Origin: Monoraphidium neglectum
Taxonomy: Eukaryota; Chlorophyta; Chlorophyceae; Sphaeropleales; Selenastraceae
DNA length: 10,187 nucleotides
Assembly (NCBI RefSeq): GCF_000611645.1
Contig: NW_014011459.1
Location: 1-10,187, forward strand
Direction of reading: 5' to 3'
The position numbers were made by a program, and so were the translations under genes. The notes under the pieces are model-generated. The model did no database searches, was not told where the DNA came from, and saw nothing but the letters and a program-made list of their open reading frames with translations. Below, piece by piece: positions 5,724 through 10,187 of the stretch; positions within the stretch are counted from its first letter, which is position 1, and every line of letters starts with the position of its first letter.

Positions 5724-8356
5724 ACCTGCCGCGCCTCATCCTGCAGCCGCCCCAGCCAGCCACCATGCCGCCGCGACACCGCCCGCAGCTCCTCCCGCGT
5801 GCTCTCCACCGCCGCGCACAGCGTCGCCGGCGCGCGCGGCGGGGAGCGCGGCGGCAGCGGAAGGCCCGAGGCGCCGCAGCGGGCGCGCTCCTCGGACCAC
5901 ATCGGGACCAGGGAGTCCACGAGCTGCAGGTCCGGGCCGGCTTGCGACAGCGGCACGCGCACGGCGCGCGACCTCGGAAACATCCAAGAGCGGAGAGTTG
6001 GAAAGGCAGGGGTGCAGGCGTAGATCTTCAAAAGGCCAGTCCAGGCTTGAGCGGGAAAACAAGCAGCGAACAAGGCATGAGGCGCAGGATGATGCCCACA
6101 GCGTCGATGTGTGTTTGTGCCGACAACGAGGTAAGCGCGGCGGATCACCAGATCATCCCAAGGCAGCTTAGAACACCAGAGCATCACCTGTTGAGGATGT
6201 GATCTACGCAGGCGTCCCCCTCCAGGGCGCAGCAGCTCTGGCGAGCGGGCGCTACCCTAAGACCAGGGGCAAGCAATACGCAAAGGTATGTGGCTTGGTG
6301 GCCGCGGCCTCAGGGGAAGTCGAGCAGTCACGTGGCTTTGATGGGCATGGAGACTCGGGCTGTGTGCGCGCCGGCTGGCCATGTCAGCAATCCATGCTGA
6401 TGCTCGGCGGCAGACACAGCAGACGCCCCCAGTGTGCAGGCGTGCACGCGCATACGTGCAAGCACATATCAATGTGACAGCGAGTGATGCGGATACGCCC
6501 CCCACCTGGGCAGGTGCGAGCCCGAGGCCGTCACCGCCGCGGCCCACGACAACTCAGGCGGGACCGTCTCTGCCGTCCAAACCGCCGCCTGCGGTCGCTG
6601 GCTCGCCGGGAGGGACCCGCCGCCGCCGCTGCCGCCGCCCCCCGACTGCGGGGCCGGCGGGCAGCCCGGGCCCGCCTGCTGCCGCGGTGGCGGCGCGATG
6701 ACCGCGCCCTCCGCCACCCAGTAGGACGCGCCGCCGCCGGCCTGGGACGCAGCGGCCGGCGGCGTTGCTGGGGGCTGGGGCGTGTGCGGGGACGCCCCCG
6801 GCGGGGGCGTCTGGGCGCCGTCCGGCGACCCAAGGGGCGGCGGCAGGGGGTCTCGGAATAAGAGGTGGCTGAGGTTTATGTGGCCCATTCCGAGCAGATT
6901 GAAATCGATCTGAGACGTATGGGTTTGGGCGGAAGCGTGGTGGGAGGGGGGACGAAGTCTCAGCGGGAACGGCTATTTAATAAGAGGTGGGAGAGGGCGC
7001 AACATGGTAGCGACAGGGCGAGCCAAACCTGGAGAGGGCAGTCAATGATTGGTCACTGACCCCATCCTGGAATTGACAAGAAATGTCAGGACCATCTCAG
7101 AGGCGCTGACCCCTCTGAACCCTTCCCCCAAAAGCAATGAATTGTGTTCGTCGAGGAGTCAGTACACAGGAAATCAACACCGATGCAATGAGAGCCCGCG
7201 CCTTGATCTGCAGCAAGAAGGGGATATGGCTCTCGTAGGGCTGGAACCGCCGCCCCAGGCACGCGCCGCCCTGCAGCAGCGTCGCGGCGCGGCCGATGTC
7301 CTGGGGGTTGTACCTAGCAGGTGCCACGGGCGCGCAAAGAGGGAGGCGGCCAAATCAAATGCTGAAGGGCGCATGGCAGATCCCCTTGTGGCGAGCCGGC
7401 GGCTGTGAACGGCACCGCTGCCGTTCCGGCCCCGACAATCACGCATTTTGAGCCCCGAGCGCTGCAGTGCTCCCAACCGCCCCCAACTGCCCCAAAACGC
7501 CCCCAACCTCCCCCAACTGCCCCTATCCGCCGCGGCTCACAGCACAATCTTGATGAAGGGCCGCTCCTCCGGATGGTACCCGTACATAGGCAGCGCCCGC
7601 ACCAGCGCCAGCGCCGCGACCCGCTGCCGCTTTGCCCCTGCCTGCTGCCTGTTCGGCTGCTGTTGCTGGTTGCTCTGCTGCTGCTGCGGCGGCGGCGCCG
7701 CCGCGCCGGGCGCGTGGCCGCCGGGCGCCGAGGCGAGGTGCAGCGCGGCTTCGATGGAGGAGCCCAGGCGGCGTAGGAAGCCAGCAGCTGTGGAGGGGGG
7801 GGCGGGGCCGAGCGCGGAAAGGGCAGAGAAGCCGTTCAGTGGCAGCGGAATTTGCATGGGGGTGAGGGGCGCGTCAGTCGTGCCATGGGCCGTTGGGGTC
7901 GGGGATGTGCTGGGCGCATTTCAGTTTGCCCAGCTGCCAGCCACGCACCTTCGGCCGCGTCTGTCGGCAGGTCGTCATCGTATGGCACGTAGAAGTAGGG
8001 GAATGCCTGCGATGATGCGAGAGCGCATCGTCGTGCCGCTGCTCTGCCGTGCGCATGGAGAGGCGTGCCCAAGATTTCGCCCCCGGCCACATGCAGCAGC
8101 TGCAGCAACAGGAGCATGGGCAGTGGCACCCGAGTGCCACCGCCGCACGAACGCGATCGGGTGCTGTACCTACCCTGTGAAGATGCAGGCAGCACTTTTG
8201 GCCGGCCGGCGTTGCACCAAAAATACGAACTACGGGGACTTTGTCGACTGCAGTGCCCTCCAAGCTCGAAAAGCAGACGTCCAGCCCAGGTATGGGCACG
8301 CCCATGTAATAGTCAAGTGATACAATGCGCAGGGAGAACGCGGGCGCCTGCTGCAT
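1..8356 (-). CDS. REV3: DNA polymerase zeta catalytic subunit REV3, N-terminal two thirds (3' end outside window)
   Basis: REV3 is the B-family catalytic subunit of polymerase zeta, which works with REV7 in the nucleus to extend mismatched or lesion-bearing primers in translesion synthesis. Proposed join on the minus strand: 8356-8174, 8006-7949, 7787-7541, 7313-7202, 6909-6506, 6256-6188, 5972-4477, 4186-337, 77-<1, with every intron phase consistent. The N-terminus (RIVSLDYYM, KVPVVRIFGATPAGQK, CLHLHR+AFPYFYVPYDD, PMYGYHPEERPFIKI, YNPQDIG, YESHIPFLLQ, IDFNLLGMGHINL) follows human REV3L block for block. A 1.7 kb-residue disordered, glutamine-rich middle follows, then the REV7-binding-type segment and EPFF..AGREF. 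The start is fixed by an in-frame TGA seven codons upstream (8377-8375) and by homology. The ~2165 residues seen, plus an expected polymerase domain of roughly 1000, fit the family (human about 3130). REV3 rather than Pol delta is indicated by the ATPAGQK and GLD..QS-like blocks and by the long middle insert. Confidence 0.93.
337..4186 (-). CDS. REV3: REV3 exon 8 (residues 857-2140): polyglutamine-rich middle and REV7-binding segment
   Basis: This single 3850-nt exon is almost entirely disordered: glutamine tracts, acidic patches, Gly/Ala/Pro-rich spacers and short hydrophobic islands. A basic cluster GRRPRGRKRRSRSHG (about residues 956-970; 3846-3890) is a likely nuclear localisation signal. 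The last 53 codons are conserved: LLRPRARPPPPGEAV resembles the REV7-binding motif, and EPFFGDAADKPARP..AGREF matches the family segment before the polymerase domain (human EPFCSNPSDVPEKPREIGG). The acceptor CCACCCCAG (4188-4187) is in phase 1 with exon 7. The donor TTCAG|GTGCGC is phase 2. In-frame sequence upstream of 4186 belongs to intron 7. Confidence 0.9.
456..491 (-). other. REV7-binding-type motif in REV3
   Basis: LLRPRARPPPPG followed by EAVADM lines up with human REV3L ILKPLMSPPSREEI, one of the known REV7 (MAD2L2) seat-belt ligands. The hydrophobic pair, the first proline and the PP pair are retained; the serine of PPS is proline here. It sits 15-20 residues before EPFF, the same spacing order as in human. 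Confidence 0.7.
519..542 (-). repeat. (CAG)8 tract, polyglutamine
   Basis: Eight pure CAG codons in exon 8, just upstream (N-terminal side) of the REV7-binding segment, and followed by PRRGTQG. Confidence 0.95.
747..818 (-). repeat. (CAG)24 tract, polyglutamine
   Basis: Twenty-four glutamine codons, all CAG except one CAA near the C-terminal end of the run. This is the longest nearly pure tract in the window. Confidence 0.95.
1074..1109 (-). repeat. (CAG)12 tract, polyglutamine
   Basis: Twelve glutamine codons with one CAA, between VAE and RREHMG in exon 8. Confidence 0.95.
1338..1424 (-). repeat. Q23-K-Q5 tract
   Basis: A pure run of 23 CAG codons (1424-1356) is followed by one AAG lysine codon and five glutamine codons containing one CAA. 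Another AAG directly precedes the run. The lysine codons are single-base changes of CAG, so the tract probably arose from one longer repeat. Confidence 0.95.
2181..2231 (-). repeat. (CAG)17 tract, polyglutamine
   Basis: Seventeen pure CAG codons preceded by QEE and by a glutamine/serine/proline-rich stretch, followed by RHQRPQ. Confidence 0.95.
2475..2519 (-). repeat. (CAG)15 tract, polyglutamine
   Basis: Fifteen pure CAG codons between GHG and two histidine-coding CAC codons in exon 8. Confidence 0.95.
3339..3536 (-). repeat. (Q)nG higher-order repeat, 66 codons
   Basis: Residues about 1074-1139 consist only of glutamine and glycine: runs of four to nine CAG codons separated by single GGG or GGC codons. 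The N-terminal part has three successive Q4G units and the C-terminal part has Q7-Q8 units. This regular periodicity points to duplication of a CAG-plus-GGG unit and not to slippage of CAG alone. Confidence 0.95.
4477..5972 (-). CDS. REV3: REV3 exon 7 (residues 358-857): end of conserved N-terminal domain, then disordered region
   Basis: The start contains LVDSLVPMWSEERAR with W near residue 383, equivalent to human LQAIWEDEKQRRR, followed by a charged helical stretch (STREELRAVSRRHGGWLGRL) resembling human EKKFQKRLQEIL. Two long glutamine tracts follow, then Ala/Pro/Gly-rich disorder with acidic patches, a basic helix-like segment (LTQLQEQRRARRESRL), a 12-glycine run and PDEDDPLLALAEAIG. The acceptor CCGAG|G (5974-5973) is the only phase-2 choice downstream of a pyrimidine tract; its G at -3 is not ideal, so the first residues are less certain. 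The donor is AG|GTAGGC, phase 1. Confidence 0.88.
4643..4678 (-). repeat. (GGC)n tract, 12-residue polyglycine
   Basis: Eleven GGC codons preceded by one GGT, inside exon 7, between an acidic serine-rich stretch (EENEEEADDGSGSG) and the basic AGRTPRRARRQQRG. Confidence 0.9.
5582..5728 (-). repeat. Compound Q21 and Q13 tract with E/K/D/H interruptions (exon 7)
   Basis: Reading along the gene, Q21 (5722-5660, with one CAA) is followed by EQKQQQDE, then Q13 (5635-5597), then HQQEQ. The interrupting codons GAG, AAG, GAC and CAC are near single-base neighbours of CAG. The tract directly follows the conserved charged helix of the N-terminal domain. Confidence 0.95.
6188..6256 (-). CDS. REV3: REV3 exon 6 (residues 335-358)
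   Basis: This 69-nt exon encodes VAPARQSCCALEGDACVDHILNR, which matches the human block QSTCELEVDAVAADILNR. The acceptor is CTTAG (6258-6257) and the donor is AACAG before GTGATG, both phase 2. No long open frame covers it; it was found only by reading for the conserved block. Confidence 0.85.
6506..6909 (-). CDS. REV3: REV3 exon 5 (residues 201-335)
   Basis: This exon opens with IDFNLLGMGHINLSHLLFRDP (human IDYNLYGMNLINLAAVKFRK). It continues through a proline/glycine/alanine-rich disordered stretch that includes GGGGSGGGGS and reaches VWTAETVPPELSW, the counterpart of human FRWEQDEIPSSLIL. The acceptor is GTCTCAG. The donor is CCCAG before GTGGGG, phase 2, chosen because it alone agrees with exon 6. 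Confidence 0.86.
6910..7201 (-). other. Probable GC-AG intron (REV3 intron 4)
   Basis: The intron begins GCGCGG and ends GTCTCAG. The donor equals the common algal donor GTGCGG with T changed to C at +2, and it follows a good AAG exon end. Conserved sequence on both sides (HIPFLLQ and IDFNLLGMGHINL) requires an intron very close to this point. The nearest GT donor (7180-7179, GTGTTG) would insert seven residues into a conserved block. Confidence 0.7.
7202..7313 (-). CDS. REV3: REV3 exon 4 (residues 163-200)
   Basis: This exon encodes LYNPQDIGRAATLLQGG through YESHIPFLLQIK, matching human YNPTMVKRICELLQSG and YQPHEAHIPYLLQLF. The acceptor is CTGCTAG with phase 2 entry. The end is placed at AAG before GCGCGG, a non-canonical GC donor, because this aligns LLQIK+IDFNL with human LLQLF+IDYNL without a gap. 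A GT donor 21 nt further on would instead add seven residues. Confidence 0.88.
7471..7524 (-). repeat. G-run-rich segment in REV3 intron 3
   Basis: On the transcribed-sense (minus) strand this stretch has six G runs of three to five, mostly separated by short CAGTT, AGGTT and CGTTTT spacers. The unit GGGGCAGTTGGGGG occurs twice. It begins 16 nt inside the intron after the donor at 7540. It meets the usual sequence pattern for a G-quadruplex; whether it folds is not known. Confidence 0.7.
7541..7787 (-). CDS. REV3: REV3 exon 3 (residues 81-163)
   Basis: This exon runs from AAGFLRRLGSSIEAALHLA (human counterpart SQMAFSIDRALNVALG) to PMYGYHPEERPFIKIVL (human MPFYGYHEKERHFMKIYL). Between these two conserved blocks lies a low-complexity insert rich in A, P, Q and N that human lacks. 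The acceptor is CCACAG after a C-rich tract and the donor is GTGAGC, phase 2. Intron 2 is 7948-7788. Confidence 0.92.
7949..8006 (-). CDS. REV3: REV3 exon 2 (residues 62-81, split)
   Basis: This 58-nt exon encodes AFPYFYVPYDDDLPTDAAE. It has a clean GCAG acceptor upstream (8008-8007) and a GTGCGT donor, phase 1. The FPYxYVPYD block is a hallmark of the REV3 and Pol delta N-terminal domain. Intron 1 (8173-8007, 167 nt) precedes it. Confidence 0.9.
8123..8140. repeat. Perfect 7-bp hairpin in REV3 intron 1
   Basis: GTGGCAC and GTGCCAC are separated by four bases and form a perfect small inverted repeat about 35 nt downstream of the exon 1 donor. No known regulatory element is recognised. Confidence 0.5.
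8174..8356 (-). CDS. REV3: REV3 exon 1 (residues 1-61)
   Basis: This exon encodes MQQAPAFSLRIVSLDYYM through CLHLHR, the first strand block of the REV3 N-terminal domain. Human REV3L begins MFSVRIVTADYYM, so the alga carries five extra residues. The ATG has an A at -3 and an in-frame TGA upstream at 8377-8375. The exon ends in AGG before a GTAGGT donor (8173), phase 0, which joins HR to AFPYFYVPYDD exactly where human has HGIFPYLYVPYDG. Confidence 0.93.
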
Positions 8357-9028
8357 TGTGATCTTGGCACTGGCTCATTGGCGCCCCGTTATTTGGTCAC
8401 TACATCCTGGATACACTCGGCTGCCAAGTACTATGATAATTGACCGGTGTGAGGTTCTGATAGGCTGTCTGCTAGTAGGTTGCCAAGTGTTGTTGTAAAG
8501 CCGCATCGCCAGCCACGCTGCGCGTGCTGGGTGGGGTGTCAAGCCAGTGTGTCACTGCGCAGGGCGCCGCAAGCTGACATGACGGCGTGACATCAAGGCT
8601 TTTCCAATGTTTCGGGTAATCACTAACATGTTGTCCTCCATAGCAGTGTTCTGTGGCTTGTCTGGTGATGACTGGCGCCGCCTGCATGGCATATGGACTC
8701 GCTCCACTGAACAATACGGTACATGCAGGCGCTGCCCAGTGCCACTTGGCGTTGCTTCCCGTGCGTGCTGTGAGCCTGTTGATGCTGCGGCTGCCATGGC
8801 GAAACGCTTTCGAGCCGTTTGACTGCGCCGGTGCGGCCTGGCACGGCGGCGTTTTTGAGGTCATGAGCGCGCCTGATCCCTGGTCAGCCCCGCCCTGGCG
8901 GGTGGCTGGCAGACGGACGTCATCAGGCCCGCACTGCCGTCCCCAAGCCGCTCGTACCCCTGTGGCATCAGGATGTGAAGGACGCCGCAGCCCGTCCCAT
9001 GCTGCATGTGGTGCTGAATTACGTATGC
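8357..9028 (-). promoter_or_regulatory. Intergenic region holding the REV3 promoter and 5' UTR
   Basis: No coding sequence is supported here. It lies between the probable poly(A) site of the upstream gene and the REV3 start codon, so the REV3 transcription start should be inside. No convincing TATA box is visible on the minus strand. Close to the ATG there is a CCAAT (8381-8377) next to GGGGCGCC, whose complement ATTGGCGC differs by one base from the E2F consensus TTTSSCGC; this is suggestive only. Confidence 0.55.
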
Positions 9029-9033
9029 TTACA
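9029..9033 (-). terminator. TGTAA polyadenylation element
   Basis: TGTAA is the usual poly(A) signal of Chlorophyta. This is the only copy I find on the minus strand between the stop at 9903 and the REV3 start at 8356. Cleavage would be expected some 10-20 nt further, near 9010-9020. Confidence 0.6.
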
Positions 9034-9902
9034 TTGTAAACGGCCAGCTGCAACATCATACGACAGCAGGAGGCAGTAGTTGATCTTGAAAAGCAGCACA
9101 AGGGCGACACGGCAAAAAGGAGGCCAGGGGCAATCAGGGCAGACCTACCAGCCGCACAGGGGCGCCAGCAGGCGCCACACAGCATGGCATGAGGCGCGCG
9201 TGTCGCGCCGACAGAGCAACTCGTCAAGGGCAGCCCTTCGCAGGCGCAGCATCGGGGCCGCACAGCCAACCAGCTCAAAGCTTGCGGGGCGTTCAGGAAG
9301 AAAAGAAGGGTCAGGTGCATGCACAAGACAAATGAAGCCCGATCTCGCCAGCACTAAAAACAAAGCCGTGAAGACTGCAAGCAAGCTGAAAGCCCAGCCG
9401 CTGCACGCACGCGTGCGCGCCCGCCGCCGCAGGGCGCGTGCGCTGACGAGCGGCGGCCGAGGGCGCTGGGCGCACACAGTTGAAATCGGGGGGGGGGGGC
9501 GGCGGCCTTGCGTGCGGTAGCCCTGTACAGTTGTCCATGTGCATAGTGAGGGCGGCGACGCCCTGCGATGCCAAGGCCCACAAGCCGGCAGGCGTCAGCA
9601 GCAGCAGAAGCGCAGGAGTCAATTCGTAATGGCAAAGCGCGCGCGTCGGCAGCGGCCCGCATCGCATCGCGCCTGCGGCGCCGTCGCGGGGCCGCGCGGC
9701 CCGCGCCGGTCGGGGCCGCAGGCATGCAAGCCACGAGCGGATTGACGGCAAGAGTGGCAGGCAGGGGCTGGCGTGACCAGCAGCAGCAGGTAATGCAGCC
9801 GCAGGAGGGGGCGCCACGTGCCCGCTGACCTGCCGGTCGGACCGGCGCATGCAGAGAGCATCGAATGGAGGCAGCCGCGCGTCTCCTGGCACAAGCGGCC
9901 GC
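9029..9902 (-). other. Probable 3' UTR of the upstream gene
   Basis: About 870 nt from the stop codon at 9903 to the TGTAA element, a usual length for chlorophyte 3' UTRs. No exon-like conserved reading frame was found on either strand. It contains a 7-bp inverted repeat (GCCGGTC/GACCGGC, 9832-9846) shortly after the stop and a 12-base G run on the plus strand (9488-9499). Confidence 0.5.
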
Positions 9903-10187
9903 CTACGCCCCCGCGTCGGAGCCAGGCGCGCTGCGGGCGCCGGCAAACCACGCCTCTTCCTCTTCCTGCGCCCCGGGCGCATCGGCCGCCGCAATCTCCG
10001 AAGAATGGCCGGCGCCGCCGCCGCCGCCCTCGAAGCCGCCGCCGGCGGACGCAAACGCGGCCGTCTCGCCGTACGGCCGCGGCGTGGGCGGCCCCGACCT
10101 GGACGGGGGCCGCGAGCCTGGCTGCTGCTGGCGGAAAAAGTCAGACGCGAGCAGCGGCTCCCGCGCCTGCTGCAGCGGCCCCCCGCC
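9903..10187 (-). CDS. Unrecognised protein, C-terminal 94 residues (5' part outside window)
   Basis: An open frame enters at the window edge and stops at TAG (9905-9903). It reads PLQQAREPLLASDFFRQQQ, then a Ser/Pro/Arg-rich stretch (PGSRPPSRSGPPTPRPYGE), a Gly-rich stretch, and an acidic end (AQEEEEAWFAGARSAPGSDAGA). Coding use is supported by GC-rich third positions, the position of the stop, and a long downstream stretch ending in a TGTAA element. The composition looks like a disordered tail and gives no family. An intron within the segment cannot be excluded. The gene is tandem with, and upstream of, REV3. Confidence 0.6.
   Translation of the reverse strand, partial: GGGPLQQAREPLLASDFFRQQQPGSRPPSRSGPPTPRPYGETAAFASAGGGFEGGGGGAGHSSEIAAADAPGAQEEEEAWFAGARSAPGSDAGA

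Noticed and set aside
5736..5992. Alternative frame reading LDVSEVARRARAAV after exon 6, reminiscent of human LDIEAQ
   Set aside because: It is out of phase with the conserved PMWSEER block and the glutamine-rich remainder of exon 7, and would need a frameshift.
4735..6171. A 478-codon plus-strand open frame rich in Ala, Arg and Pro
   Set aside because: Antisense to exon 7, whose frame holds the conserved VPMWSEER block; the composition is what GC-rich antisense DNA gives.
8472..9326. A 284-codon minus-strand open frame between the two genes
   Set aside because: It has no recognisable domain, is rich in Cys, Ser and Ala as for random GC-rich frames, and crosses the probable poly(A) element.
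9405..9446. Imperfect GC hairpin (GCGCCC/GGGCGC) in the 3' UTR
   Set aside because: In sequence this GC-rich, short imperfect hairpins arise often by chance, and nothing ties it to function.
9311..10054. A 247-codon minus-strand open frame overlapping the right-end gene
   Set aside because: It is out of frame with the reading that ends in the acidic EEEEAWFAG tail, and looks like an Arg/Ala/Pro-rich shadow; I cannot exclude it fully.

Overview
The window looks like nuclear DNA of a GC-rich green alga (core Chlorophyta; genus not resolved). The evidence is short GT(G/A)..AG introns in a high-GC background, long CAG-coded glutamine runs, GCC/GGC-rich disordered coding sequence, and a chlorophyte-type TGTAA polyadenylation element. 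No bacterial operon, RNA gene, transposon or CRISPR array was seen.

Almost everything from 8356 down to 1, on the minus strand, is one gene: the 5' part of REV3, the catalytic subunit of the translesion DNA polymerase zeta. Nine exons can be joined with all intron phases agreeing: 8356-8174, 8006-7949, 7787-7541, 7313-7202, 6909-6506, 6256-6188, 5972-4477, 4186-337 and 77 to beyond position 1. Together they give about 2165 residues. Exons 1-6 and the start of exon 7 encode the conserved REV3/Pol-delta-like N-terminal domain in the same order as human REV3L. Exons 7 and 8 (1.5 and 3.85 kb) encode a long disordered middle dominated by polyglutamine. The end of exon 8 returns to conserved sequence: a REV7-binding-type motif followed by the EPFF..KP..P..AGREF segment that precedes the polymerase domain. 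The exonuclease-like and polymerase domains lie outside the window.

The right end (10187-9903, minus strand) is the C-terminal end of a second, unrecognised protein. Its probable 3' UTR runs to a TGTAA element at 9033-9029. The roughly 0.67 kb between that element and the REV3 start codon must hold the REV3 promoter and 5' UTR. The two genes are tandem on the minus strand.

The main points of interest are a REV3 whose middle is packed with nearly pure, probably length-unstable CAG tracts, a probable GC-AG intron inside the conserved N-terminal domain, retention of the REV7-binding segment, a (Q)nG higher-order repeat, and a G-rich splice-proximal segment in intron 3.
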